Origin: Botryosphaeria dothidea
Taxonomy: Eukaryota; Ascomycota; Dothideomycetes; Botryosphaeriales; Botryosphaeriaceae
Reading direction: 5' to 3'
Assembly (NCBI GenBank): GCA_011503125.2
Contig: WWBZ02000051.1
Coordinates: 3,286,001-3,350,000 of the forward strand
Length of the DNA: 64,000 nt
Positions 32,401-42,751 of this stretch are shown here, piece after piece (positions within the stretch are counted from its first letter, which is position 1; each line of letters begins with the position of its first letter). The notes below the pieces were generated by a model, which was not told the DNA's origin, ran no database searches, and saw nothing but the letters and a program-made list of their open reading frames with translations. A program made the position numbers and the translations under genes.

Positions 32401-34340
32401 GTGAGTGCTGCACCTTGAGTTGCCTTCGGAATCGCTTTAATAACGGCTTAGTTTGTATGAGCAAAGATCTCATGCTATTGCGTAGCTGGCAGTGATCGAA
32501 TAACGAGGTGTGAGTTGATCTTAGATAACTCTACTGCTTTGTTATACTCTATAAAGAAGTGGTTTTGTTCGAAGGTCAACTGGGTGACAATAAAGTTCCC
32601 TTTATAGAGACACATGCGGCCAGTGTCCATCTCTATGCCCTTTTCTCTTGCCTTTGCAACTAATACGAGGTTTACCATAAACGATGGGACATAAGCAACG
32701 TCTAGAAGCGTAATAACACGAGGTCCCTTGTCGTTATATGCATTAACCGTGACTTCTCTAAACGATTCGATTGGAATCTGACTATCGCCTGTAGTAACAA
32801 CGTCATTTGGGTCTACGTTGCGTGTCTTTTTGAAACGGTTCTTCATGAACTTGTTGCAAATGTGATATGTGGATCCAGTATTAGTAATCTAGGAGAGGTC
32901 AAGCGTTGTTGGACGAGAGAGACGTCGCGTGCTAAAAGCGCTTGCAACGACTGCTGGAAATGAGGTCATATCGGAGTCCTGATTATCTTGAGTTGATGTA
33001 TTTGTTTTGCTTTCCGCTTGCTTATTAGATTGCTTATCGGATTCCTTCTCATTGCCCTTCTTACTCTTATTCCTCTTAATAGATTGCTCTACCTACTTCT
33101 TTATGGTTGGATCCGTAAGTGCCTCATTAACCTTGGTTTATCGCTCCTTGTTCGGTGTCCAGTCCTTGGGCCTTGCAGCTGGATTAAGATAGTAACACTT
33201 ATACTAAGCATGCTGTAGACCGTAAATACATGCTGGTCTTTCTTGCTACTGGTTTCGGAGTGTTGCTGTAAAGGCTGCTTAAGTAACCTTCGGATTCTCA
33301 GCTAGTCCTTGGCGATGGTAGTTCCGGTAGTCGATAATAAGCTCTTAAAGTGACTTATTAAGTTCACCGTCTTGAAGCTTAATCTTACGGTTGGCTGCCT
33401 ATTGCACGTCATAAGACGTAAGTGCCTTAAGGAAATTCTTCTTTCCTCGATCGCCTAAGACGTCAGGAAGGCCGAGAGACTCAGCTTTAAACACAGTCTC
33501 TTCCCATTGCGCAAGCTATTTCTCAAGGTTCTGGCTGCTAGGTGATTTCTCAAGCTGCCTAAGATGATTGATAATAAGATCTTCTTGTGTCTAAGAGGTC
33601 GGTTGAAGGCGAGCCTTAAGTGCGCATAGCTGTGAATAGGGATGCGAGTCCTCTTTTAGCTTAAGGAGAATCGGTAGCAACGGTTGGCTAACCGAATCCT
33701 CAATGACTAATGAGAGGTCATTGATCTCCTTCATACGCTTCTCGTACTGCTTAAGATCTTCCTTATAGTCCTCCCTCCTTATCTTATATCGATCCCATAT
33801 ACGATCATTTTCATCGTCTGAGGATTCTGGTTCGGAAGGTCTCGTAGGTTTAGTTGGTTGCTCCGGTTTCTCCGGTTTCGATGGGTCGATATAGGCGAAG
33901 ATCTGAGCCTTTTTTGCTCTTAATTAGATGATAAAATACCACTCGTCCTAGTCGTCCGACGACTTTAGGATAACGATTGGTTTAGAAGACGTTATGGCTG
34001 CCAATTTGCTAGTAACTAGTAACCAATAGTAGATAACGGTTGTCGTTATAGTGGGACTGGTCGGCGTTTCCTTTGCGACCGTATCCTTATTTGCTCGCTC
34101 CTTAATTAGTGCTCCTATCTACCGGGCACCTATAAGGTTAATACGAAGATTGCTTTTACTGCGTAAGATATAGAAAGCTAATACTAGTACTTAACGAAGT
34201 AGTCTGGTAATGTAAAAAGCAATAATAGCTTTCGAAGGGGTAGGCAAAGATTGCCAAGATAACGTCCGGATGCCTCGGTACGTCGAATGCTGCATAAAGA
34301 GGTGCAAAAGGAGGATAGCTTTAGATAGCAGAATGCATCA
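29430..34340 (-). pseudogene. Gag-pol relic of the copia element
   Basis: From right to left: gag-like AT-rich region (about 34340-32900, no long frame left); protease near 32870, where the catalytic Asp-Thr-Gly reads Asn-Thr-Gly (NTGSTYHIC) and is preceded by a stop; GAG-pre-integrase 32846-32475; integrase C-terminal part 31841-31410 (HLRVYGCKAYLLLK); reverse transcriptase from 31115 (PLTWVLKYKFDEYG) with the catalytic pair at 30408-30416 (FFFMDDIIMAY, where relatives have YVDD); RNase H end at 29630-29433 (LRHVDIHHHWLRQ ... ADGLTKALPR). Each block is separated by stops, many TAG or TAA. Confidence 0.9.
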
Positions 34341-34344
34341 TACG

Positions 34345-34362
34345 CATATCCGGGCTCATAAC
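34345..34362 (-). other. Primer-binding site, anticodon arm of initiator tRNA-Met
   Basis: Directly after the 5' LTR the element strand reads GTTATGAGCCCGGATATG. The first 11 bases are the exact complement of GGGCTCATAAC, the anticodon arm of initiator tRNA-Met. Copia-group elements that prime from an internally cleaved half-tRNA have the site in this place. Confidence 0.75.
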
Positions 34363-34520
34363 TGTTAAATTGTGATTATTCGCATTACTAGATAATGAGT
34401 GGCATGAGGAGGAGGGTAGGTGACCCTGCAGCCTCTTATATAGTAGCTATCTAGCAAATTTTCGCTGTTGATCCTTGGTACAATAAGACCCTGTTTCTCC
34501 TAACAGTTCATAGTCCAACA
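34363..34520 (-). repeat. 5' LTR (right end) of the copia element
   Basis: 158 bp. On the element strand it begins TGTTGGACTATGAACTG. It carries three RIP-type changes of its own relative to the left copy (two TpG to TpA, one CpA to TpA). Confidence 0.93.
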
Positions 34521-34525
34521 TTTAT
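34521..34525. repeat. Target-site duplication, right copy (TTTAT)
   Basis: Matches 29111-29115 exactly and directly follows the right LTR. Confidence 0.9.
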
Positions 34526-34879
34526 GCATTCACAGAACCCCCATTCCTATCTATAGTTCCACGTCCCGCAAGCATCCAACTCATTGAACTCCAGCCTTCT
34601 CCAAAAACCCCGAAAAGGAAAATGGCACAGAGGAAAAGGCGGAGCATGTCATGCAGTAGGTTCTCCCTTTTTGTCTCGTCAGTGACGGCAGGAGAGCCTC
34701 ATGCTACTTGCCTTACATATAAGGCTTGCAGCTGCGCGGCTATAAAGAGCTCATAAAGTACGCAGAGATTCATTCTCACACGTTAAGAGCTCTACTGTCT
34801 CATTCTGAGATTCGGCATCATCAAATACGATTATCTGCCCAATCCACCCTTGGAAAGCTTTCTTACCCGATAGACAAAC
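34526..34879. other. Host region between the retroelement and the 7TM gene
   Basis: A 354-bp gap forming the promoter side of the rhodopsin-like gene; the insertion is therefore only about 360 bp upstream of its ATG. No other gene seen. Confidence 0.5.
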
Positions 34880-36045
34880 ATGAATACTCTGAAAGATACA
34901 GGGCTTGTCTCAAAGACTGTTTTCTTAGTAAGTTCAATTGTTAGTGTTGAAGCAAATCTAAGCATTTCTGAGATTTTCTTTGGTTTAGGTAAACATTGGA
35001 GTCTGGACCGGCTTAGCAACTGCCGCCGTAGCATTAAGATCTGTCATTCACTTCCGTCATGTTGGGAGGTATTTCCTAGATGACTATCTCCTCATATTCG
35101 GAACAGTATGTTTGCTGGTCTCCATGTCCGCGTTGTACTGGATTGGAAACAGCCTCGTCTTAGCTAAAGCCATCAACATTGGATATCCCGTCAATCCTGA
35201 TTCCATAAAGGACACGCGGGAATTCCTCCTCACCGCAAATACAAAACTCCAGGTCTTTCTGGCCACCGTTTGGACAGCCACCTTTGCAGTCAAGTTCTCC
35301 TTTCTTACATTCTTCAAGACGCTCATCCGGAAGGAATTTTCGCCGCTGATGAATAAGTTCTTCTGGTTCACGATTGTCTTCACCTTGGCGACTTGGGGAT
35401 TCCTTGTCTCTGAGGGGTTCATCCTGTGTCCATACTTTGGGCTGGATTCTCGTACGACCGTCTCTAGGATCGTTTGCACCCACACTAACATGCTGCCGCA
35501 GCTAAGTGTTACCCGACCTCAAACAGTGTCGACAATACAACTCGCCTCACGATATTGATTAATGTACTTGATATCTTCACCGATTTCCTTAGTAAATGAT
35601 TTATCCATACTGACCACACTGGCACTGGTCGATGTCTTCTACTGCAGTTGTATCGTTCCCAGCCGTGATACTATATCGAGCAAAGATGACGCGGGCGCAC
35701 AAATGGAGTATGGGATCTTTTCTCTCCTTGTCATTGGTCATGGTTGGTGTTACCCTAGTGCGAGTGGCGGGTAGCATCAGACCTGGTAGAGCCTGGCTGG
35801 ACCTGTCATGGGAATTGTTCTGGCAGCAGATGGAAGGCTGTACCGCCGTTCTGATGGGATCCATAACGGCCTTCCGCGCTGCATTCAACAGAGGAGGTCC
35901 GACCCGGAACCCAGAAAATGGCGCCGGCGGGAAAGGTTTGCGAAACAGGACACCGCAGTCCTCGCTTTTCAAGTGGAATTGGCTTTTCGTGAGGAAGGCC
36001 AGGGAAGCTGAGAATGATGAGGAGACCGGAAGCACTGATCGGTAG
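34880..36045 (+). CDS. Fungal rhodopsin-like 7TM (SAT4/PTH11-type) membrane protein
   Basis: A 332-aa integral membrane protein in four exons (34880-34927, 34989-35451, 35502-35591, 35648-36045). Introns are 61, 50 and 56 nt; the second has an ACTAAC branch site at 35483-35488. Family blocks are VNIGVWTGLATAAVALR (TM1), YFLDDYLLIFGTVCLLVSM (the DD before TM2), ANTKLQVFLATVWTATFAVKFSFL, TTRLTILINVLDIFTDFLIVSFP and MTRAHKWSMGSFLSLSLVMV. This is the Rhodopsin_fungal (formerly DUF3433/SAT4-like) pattern. Relatives include candidate PTH11-like receptors, but most have no known ligand. What first looked like a frameshift at 35451-35501 is cleanly explained by the 50-nt intron. There is a similar protein at 41322-42751. 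Confidence 0.88.
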
Positions 36046-36399
36046 CCCTCACGCAAGGGCTTGCGATGATATCCATTAAATCAATACGTTCCTTATACCG
36101 AGAGACAATTATATTATATCTCTGTTTGGGGTTTGCAACTACAAACGAATGCGCATCCTACACAGTCCACGACCGAACCGACCACAAAAGGAAGCCTCAA
36201 AACTGTAAGAAATTCATCATTTCCGATCCGTCGTCCCTCATTAATCGCACTCAACGCCGCTCAGTTTATATGAAATCAAAAGAGCTCAAGGAAAAATCAG
36301 AGATATGAAGTAGAACAACGAAAATGGACGCGGCACAGCCAAGAAAAGAACAAAGGAAAAGCACCCCACCATGTCCCATGAAACCCTCAACACACCTCC
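36046..36399. other. Convergent intergenic region
   Basis: A 354-bp gap between the 3' ends of the 7TM gene (+) and the ATP-grasp-like gene (-). No gene or repeat seen. Confidence 0.5.
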
Positions 36400-38262
36400 C
36401 TATCCCCTCCCCACCTTCAGCACACCCCACTCCCACACCCACGGCCCAGCATCCCCCCTCTCCCACACCTCCTCCACCCATGCGCCCGGCAGCACCATGC
36501 GCTCAGCCAGCACCGCCCACCCCTGCACCACATCCACGAGTCCCTTCCGCGACGGCCAGGGCAGGAGCGCGAGCAGCGGCAGCAGCACGTACGCGAAGAC
36601 AGTGTGGGGAAGCGAGTGCACGCCTATCAATGACTGCGGGAGCAGCGCGTCCGCTGGTGTGCTAGCGTGCTTTGAGTCCGCGTGTTCCTGAGGGGCTGTC
36701 GACGGATCCTGCGGTATGTGTTGACGCAAAGAGGGGCGTGGCGAGCCTGAGCAGCGCGAGCGAGAGGGGCTGCTGGGAGGCGTCGGGAGGAGGGCGGCGG
36801 AGGAGGTGATGAAGCGATTGACGGGCTTGAGAGTGGGGCTGCTGGGTGGGGTGTGGATGTCTTTGGGAGACAGGGGCGCGCCGTTTGAATGGTTCGTGGG
36901 AGGCGAAGATGGCGGAGGTGTGGACGAGAGGGCCTGGTAGCTTGCTTCGACGAGCTCAGCCATCGCCGTCGAGAACGGCGGGATGCTGATGGGTAGGACA
37001 TCCCAAGAGCAGCGCGTCGGGTGGATGCGGCTCGTCGTGCCCGTCTCGGTGGCCCTCGTCTGGACGGTGAAGTCGATAGCAAGAGGCGCGCAGGTATCAT
37101 CCGGCAGCGCAGCCACGAAAGCCTCCACGAACGACAACACCGAGCCATGCAGCGGCGCCGTCGCCTCCAAGAACCGCCTCCCACCCGCCTCCGCACTCGC
37201 CACCGCAAACGCCCTCAACCCCCCACTCACCACAACCACATGCGCCGTATACCCCTCCCCCTCCACAACCTCCCTCATCGCCCACGGCCGCTCCTCCGAG
37301 ACATCCAGCCGCGCCACCCGCTCGTACACCTCATTCAACTCCCCCCCATCCAGCAGCACCGCCCGCCCCTCCCTCTCCACCACCCACACGCGCTTCCCCT
37401 CCCTCCTCCCCGCATGGACAACCGCATGCACCTCGCCCCTCCGCCTCACCACCACCGCCCCCGCCCCTGCCCCCGCCCCCGCAACAGCCACACCGCACCG
37501 CAGCCCAGCCACGACCTCCCCAAACGCAGCCCTGTCGCCCACGCACCCCGCAACAACGCCTCCCGGCGCCACGACGCCGCACCGCAGCCTCAGCGCCCCC
37601 GTGCCGCGCTGCAAGTCCTCGCGCAGCGCGTCCGCGGCGTCGAACGCCGACGGCGCCGACCCGAACGCTTCGCACGGGATCCACAGGGCTGGTCGGCAGC
37701 GCAGGATGGCGCCGAGGATCTCGTGCTCGTAGAGGGCGGCGGCGTCGACGTCGTCGCCGTGGGGGCGGCTGGCGAGGCGGATGTGGCGGGCGATGGACGC
37801 CGAGAAGCGGGCGGGCGTGGGGAGGAGGGGAAGGGGGCCGGTCCGGGCGAGGATGACGGCGTGGCCGGCTGCGTGGAGGGCGCGGGCGAGGGAGAGGACG
37901 GTTGGGGTTGGGGTGGTGGGGGAAGCTGTGAGGAGGATGGTGTGGCCGCTGGGGTGTGGTTTCTGGGCGGGACGGAGGAGTTGGGAGGCGCGGATGAGGG
38001 GGAGGATGGTGAGGGCCAAGGGCAGCGTGAAGAAGAGCAGGATGCGCAGGGCGGCGGTGGTGGTGCGGGAGAGCGTCTGCGGGGAAGGGCGTCGTCGTCG
38101 TCGGGTGGCGGCTTGGCGGCTGTGGTGGGTTATCACTGCCGTCGCGGTCGAGCGTGCGAACGAGAGCAGATCCATTATGCGCAGAGCAGCCGTCAGACTG
38201 GCGATGTTGAAAAGAGAAAACGAAAAGGAAGCCATGGAAAAGAACGATGGCGTCGAGGCCAA
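36400..38262 (-). CDS. ATP-grasp-like membrane-anchored protein
   Basis: A single-exon gene of 620 aa, GC-rich. There are two hydrophobic N-terminal segments (near residues 10-32 and 72-92), then a pre-ATP-grasp Rossmann-like region (HTILLTASPTTPTPTVLSLARALHAAGHAVIL ending with PARFSASIARH). The ATP-grasp-like core has RPWAMREVVEGEGYTAHVVVV and APLAIDFTVQTRAT. Where active ATP-grasp enzymes of this fungal group have the metal-binding Glu-Cys-Asn-Pro-Arg, this protein reads HPTRCSWDV, so catalysis is doubtful. A Ser/Pro-rich linker and a conserved Trp-rich end (VFAYVLLPLLALLPWPSR, WAVLAERM) follow. The true start may be the later Met (MDLLSFAR). A 424-codon frame on the other strand is a GC artefact. 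Confidence 0.72.
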   Translation of the reverse strand: MASTPSFFSMASFSFSLFNIASLTAALRIMDLLSFARSTATAVITHHSRQAATRRRRRPSPQTLSRTTTAALRILLFFTLPLALTILPLIRASQLLRPAQKPHPSGHTILLTASPTTPTPTVLSLARALHAAGHAVILARTGPLPLLPTPARFSASIARHIRLASRPHGDDVDAAALYEHEILGAILRCRPALWIPCEAFGSAPSAFDAADALREDLQRGTGALRLRCGVVAPGGVVAGCVGDRAAFGEVVAGLRCGVAVAGAGAGAGAVVVRRRGEVHAVVHAGRREGKRVWVVEREGRAVLLDGGELNEVYERVARLDVSEERPWAMREVVEGEGYTAHVVVVSGGLRAFAVASAEAGGRRFLEATAPLHGSVLSFVEAFVAALPDDTCAPLAIDFTVQTRATETGTTSRIHPTRCSWDVLPISIPPFSTAMAELVEASYQALSSTPPPSSPPTNHSNGAPLSPKDIHTPPSSPTLKPVNRFITSSAALLPTPPSSPSRSRCSGSPRPSLRQHIPQDPSTAPQEHADSKHASTPADALLPQSLIGVHSLPHTVFAYVLLPLLALLPWPSRKGLVDVVQGWAVLAERMVLPGAWVEEVWERGDAGPWVWEWGVLKVGRG

Positions 38263-38563
38263 GAAAGAGAAGAGGTGGGAAAAAGCAAAGACTGAAAGTG
38301 AGGAGGGAGGAGACGTAGTGCGACGCTGTGGCTTGGCCCTCTTTTTCTACTTCTTTTTTCTTGCTCGTCTGCCCGCTTGGGTAGCACTCACACGTGTAGC
38401 GTGCAGACAGGGAGAGGCAGCCATGACCTCACCCCGCAGCCCCCCCCCCCCCGCGAGCCAACCACACTTCGCCGCGGCCTCCCACCCGGCGCCCGTCGCG
38501 GCAGATCAGCCTCAAGGATTGGATCCCGCCGGTCACATAAAACGGACAGACACGCGCACGCTC
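38263..38563. other. Intergenic with C-run
   Basis: A 301-bp gap between two minus-strand genes. It includes a run of about 11 C near 38443-38453; otherwise nothing seen. Confidence 0.5.
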
Positions 38564-39886
38564 CTAATTCAACCACCGGTCCGCCACCCACCCCAGCGCC
38601 TCGCGCAACCAGCCCTCGTCGTCCGTGCTCGCCCTCGCCTCGAACCCGTGCTCGCCCGGCCGCAGCACCAGCCGCACCGCGCTGCCGCGCTGCCACGTCT
38701 CCCACGCCCGCACAAAGCGCTTGCTGCCCTCGACCGGCACCACCGTGTCGTCCGTCCCGTGCACGATCAGCAGTGGCGGCAGTCGCACCTCTGCGCGCCC
38801 CAGGTCTTCGAGCAGTTCCACCGGGTACAACGCGCGTTCCGGCCCCAGCAGCTCGCCCACGCGGCTGTGCTGGAACAGCGCGATCGAGAAGTCCATGCGC
38901 TCCGGCGGCGTGATGCTGCTGGTGACGCGCTCCGGATTCTGCTGCGCCGACTGGATGTATTCGTCGACGATGGCCGTGTCGAGCAGCGTGCCTAGGCCGA
39001 TCATTTGAGACTTGTCGGCTCTGGTGTCATCGCCGTGGCCGTTGGTCGTTGCACCCGCCAGGCTGGACGTTTCAGCCTCATTGGTTGGATTCACGTTGGG
39101 TGTGGTCCCGTTCTTTGTGTGACTGCCGCGCCCACCATGCGTGTAATGCTCGTCTCCGAGGTCCAGCATCGGGAATATGGCGAGAATTGCTTTGATCTGG
39201 TCGGGATGCATGAACGCTGACTGCAGCGCCAGCCAGCCACCAGCACTCTCACCGCTCACCATGATTCTCTTCAGGTTCACTCCACAGGACGAGTAGATTG
39301 GGTCTCGGTGCAGAACATAGCCGTGCAGAGAGGTGGATAGCCACTTCCATAAGGAAGCAATGTCTGACAGGATGTCAAGACCGCAGGCTTCGGGGAGAAG
39401 ACGATAATCAGGAGAGACAATGATGGCATCATGTGAGAGAGCATGCTTGAGAAGATAGGCCGGAAACCACGGGGCGTGAAGGCGAGTCCCTGCGACCTGT
39501 TCTGATTTGTCAAATGGTGCCTGAGGTCGATGGCGCTAGCGGTTGGGCATGAATATCAAAAGAAATATACGGGCTGGGCATTGGAAATGCGCACATCCAG
39601 TGATGACCGACTGTAGAGAAGGGGGAGACACGCAGCAGACAGTCAAAGGCGCCGTCACTGGATTGAGGTGGAGAGGGGCAGGAAGTTGAAATAAGATGCT
39701 AAGAAAGAAACCTACCAATCCACCTCCGTGGAACCGAACGATAACGGGCCGGGGACCCTTGCAAGCGTTCCTTGGTACCAAAACTGACGTCTGGATTGCA
39801 TGGCTCTTCACTACCTTGTACGTGACATCGAAGATCTTGAACCCCTTAAAGTGCTCCTCCTCAGACGGGAATGTGGTCAAAGGCAT
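38564..39886 (-). CDS. Alpha/beta-hydrolase esterase (hormone-sensitive-lipase type)
   Basis: A 367-aa serine hydrolase in two exons, 39886-39716 and 39496-38564, with a 219-nt intron. The oxyanion motif HGGGL is at the end of exon 1 and reads on as VAGTRLHAPWF. The nucleophile elbow is GESAGGW; the acidic residue is in HGTDDTVVP and the His in EHGFEA. The PDYRLLPE block is typical of the HSL/GDSAG-related esterase group. There is no signal peptide, so it is probably cytosolic. Neighbours give no clue to the substrate. Confidence 0.92.
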
Positions 39887-40424
39887 TGTAGTGCGGGCAT
39901 GCTTGCAGAAAAAAAAAAAAAAGAGTTACATGTCTCGGATGTCGACGACGCAGTCGACTTATAATTTTTCTCTCAAACCCCGCTGCTCGCGGCCCGCGTG
40001 TGACCGAGTCATTTTCCCTGTTCAGCCACTCATCCGTTCCTTGCCGTTCCGCCAGGATGTTTGCTATCAGTGCCCATGTCATCCTTCCCGTTCCTGTGCT
40101 CCCTGTCACATCGCAACGGCTTCCAATGTACCAATCCTTGTCGACGTACCCGGATCACATAATCGACTGTCACATACTGCAACGAAGAAACATTTGCCGG
40201 CCGGGCGCCCAATAAAAAGGGGCGCCCGGCAAAACGCAAGCCCGCTTGCATTGCACTGAACTGTATAAGAAAAGTCCCAACCCTCTCTCCCTCCCACCCA
40301 CCCCTGCCCCGCCATGCAGATCTTTTTTTGGACTCCCGAAACCCCCCCCCCCAAAGAAGACCCCAAAAGGAAAACCCCCCAGAGAAAACCCCCCAACGTC
40401 ACCCTCCCCAAGTCCTCCCCCCGG
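39887..40424. other. Intergenic with low-complexity tracts
   Basis: A 538-bp promoter side of the esterase gene. It contains an A15-like run near 39909-39921 and, at 40312-40420, a C/A-rich low-complexity tract with runs of 7-10 C. No gene seen. Confidence 0.55.
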
Positions 40425-40859
40425 CTAGACGACCAGCCTGTTCATCCTCTGCAGCACCTTGCCCACCCGGTACTTGACCTGCGGCCAGTTCCTGCCGGCG
40501 CGCCGCAAGTCGGTTGACTGCGCATCGACGCCCACCACGCCGCGGACGTCGCGCGCCGCGCGGCGCAGGTGCGCCAGGCACGCGCCGTCGGGCTGCGCGG
40601 CGGCCAGGCGGCGCTCGGCGGCCCGCACCAACTGGCCCACGACGAGCAGCTGCGCGCGCCGGCCCGCGTCGATCGACCGCTTGGCCAGCACCAGGTCGAC
40701 TAGCGACTGCACGACCGCGTCGGGGGGACTGTGGGCGAACGGCGCGGGCGGGGCGGGCCGCGTGGCCTACTGGCCGGTGGCGGAGGCGGAGCTGGCGGAG
40801 GCGGCAGGCGTGGGAGCGGCAGCCGAGGTGGTGGCGGCGGACGGCGTGTTGCTCGTCAT
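40425..40859 (-). CDS. Small protein of unknown function with an in-frame TAG
   Basis: From ATG 40859 the frame reads a Ser/Thr/Ala-rich N-terminus (MTSNTPSAATTSAAAPTPAA), then Gln and a TAG at 40767-40769. It continues for another 113 codons with a clearly protein-like helical region: AVVQSLVDLVLAKRSIDAGR, QLLVVGQLVRAAERRLAAAQ and WPQVKYRVGKVLQRMNRLVV. I find no intron that removes the stop. Options are a CAG to TAG mutation, a start inside the second half, a 5' exon I cannot see, or recoding. No domain recognised. Confidence 0.5.
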
Positions 40860-41321
40860 GGTGGTGGTTGGTGGTGAGGTTGTGGTTGAGGAGGTGATGG
40901 AAGAAGAGAATTGAGGAGAGAAGAGAGACGATGAGGAGACGAGAGCTTGTTGATGGCGTTGAGTTCTTGGTTGCTGGCGCAGAGGAAGAGGATCTTGATG
41001 ATGATGGTCTCAAGAAGATCTGAAGAGTGGTGGTTGCGCTGGAGAAAAAAAAGTTTGTGTGCGCTTGAAGTGAAGCTGCTTTTCTATCCATCTGTTGACA
41101 GACTAACTCTTTTGGATATGTGAAAGTTGCTACTGTTTAGCGGTCACCTGCCACTAAACTTCTCAGTCAGATTCATTCACTGTTCAGAGATGGCAGGAGC
41201 TCGAATTCGCAGCGTGAAGTAAGCATTGGCGTTAGTAATTGTGAACTGTCTCCGTATTGTGCGAACTTCCCCTGACATTTTAGCTACTCCAAACAGAATA
41301 AATCTCAATTAGCATGCTGAC
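40860..41321. other. Intergenic region
   Basis: A 462-bp gap: 5' side of the small gene and 3' flank of the second 7TM gene. Pyrimidine-rich leader-like sequence on the minus strand near 40900-41050; nothing else. Confidence 0.5.
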
Positions 41322-42751
41322 CTACCGCCCAACCTCAACGTTCCTTTCAGACCACGCGACATCCTTGTCTACCATAATGCCCCGCAGTGGGACTTCGTCC
41401 GCCGATCCATCATCCCTATCCACCCTCCTCTGTGACACAATCGTCGTCTTCGCGCCCCACATCTCCCCGCTCGTCTCTGCCAGCCTCTGAAAGTGCTTCT
41501 GATCCCGCTCAAGCTTACTGCGACTGGCTCCCGTCCCGCCAATTGTCACCAGCTCCGAGCCGGACGCGTTGTGCACGGCCGTCCGCGACTTGGACTTCTC
41601 GCTACCAAACTGGTCCGATACGAGGCGCAGTAGCGGCCGGAGGACGGGCAGACAGGCACCAATGATGCCCGTGGCGGTTTCGATCACGCACCATGCGCAG
41701 GCTTCGGCGAGCGTCCCTGATAGGGGGTCAGTGTATGCATACGGACAATGTGGGAGGTCAGCGTACATGTTGTGTCCATGGGGTTGAACTTCAGGATCGC
41801 TATCAGGCGGTAGATGCTTGCGAAGAGGACGCTGTAGCTATTAGCACGCTGGATAGGGCAGAGAAGCAGAGGGGGCACGCACAAGCCGCCGAGCAGGAAC
41901 ATTGCTATGAGCGAGATGCGCTGGGCTGGCCGCATCTGGAGCTTCCAGATCTGGCGGACCGGCAGAAGCAGGATAACGACGTCGGTGATGATGTTGGGTA
42001 TGGCGTTGCCGATGAAGGCGGCTTTGAGATCAATGCATGTGCCAGGGCTCGTGGGTAGCCATGACTTCTTGACCGGATTGCATTGGAAGATGGCAACGCA
42101 ATTCAAGGCGATGCACCAGAGGATGATGAGGCCGCTCAAGATGTAGGTCGCGAGCTTGAACTCGCGTGTCGGGAAGATGCGGAAGTAGAGCGCGAGCAGA
42201 GACAGCTTCAGGAGGGCGACCGACACCAAATACACGCACTCCAGCCCGAGAAGTAGCTGCGCCGTTGTCAGTAGGCTGGTCATGGCGCCTCTTGGACACT
42301 GTATAGCGAGTCGTGCGCGCGATGGAATTTACCTTGAGCACGATCACCAGGTCCGGGATTTCCAGGGTTGCCGCGTGTCGGCCCAGTCCGTGAGCGATCA
42401 CTAGGGCGCAATCTGTCAGTATGTTGCGCAACACCTCCAAACGCTGCACGCAAGCTCTACTCACTCCCAAAAACTATACCTCCCTCGACGATGCAGAATA
42501 CCTGGCGCAACACCGAATCGTGAGCTTGCGACGCTATGCAGCGACGGCCTAGACTTGCTCCTTACCAGCGACACCACAATGATCCAGTCATCGAACGCCA
42601 CCGCAACGCCTCTCAAGTACCTGCTCACGAATCGCAGTATCACGAAAAAGCTCGCAAGCACCAGCAGCGCAATCGTCGTGTGCCTGAGCTGCGGTCCCTG
42701 GTCCGGCCCGCCCGAAGGCGCCGCCGCTCGAGTCACGATGTCGAGGGCCAT
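41322..42751 (-). CDS. Second fungal rhodopsin-like 7TM membrane protein
   Basis: A 376-aa protein in six exons (42751-42566, 42501-42465, 42400-42333, 42256-41883, 41837-41767, 41716-41322), all phases consistent. Family blocks: TTIALLVLASFFVILRFVSR then FDDWIIVVSL (TM1-2), GMIAHGLGRHAATL, LLLGLECVYLVSVALLKLSL with LYFRIFPTREF, VAIFQCNPVKKSWLP, GNAIPNIITDVVILLLPVRQIWKLQM, and NPMDTTWTLAEACAWCVIE after the last splice. This is the canonical Rhodopsin_fungal (PTH11-like) arrangement, closer to the family norm than the protein at 34880. The cytoplasmic tail is charged. Ligand unknown. Confidence 0.93.

Larger units (their letters stand above)
29116..34520 (-). mobile_element. Complete but degenerate Ty1/copia LTR retrotransposon (5405 bp)
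   Basis: Flanked by two 158-bp LTRs and a TTTAT target duplication. Read on the minus strand the order is gag, protease, integrase, reverse transcriptase, RNase H, which is the copia order. The primer site and purine tract are in place. The coding region is broken by many stops and is AT-rich compared with its neighbours. The LTRs differ at six positions, all transitions of RIP type. This is a single insertion between the ankyrin pseudogene and the rhodopsin-like gene, and it cannot encode its own proteins any more. Confidence 0.95.

Noticed and set aside
35451..35501. Apparent frameshift in the first 7TM gene
   Set aside because: A 50-nt GT-AG intron with an ACTAAC branch site joins the frames exactly and restores the family sequence.
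37021..38295. 424-codon plus-strand frame
   Set aside because: Antisense to the ATP-grasp-like gene; low-complexity His/Pro/Arg translation produced by high GC.
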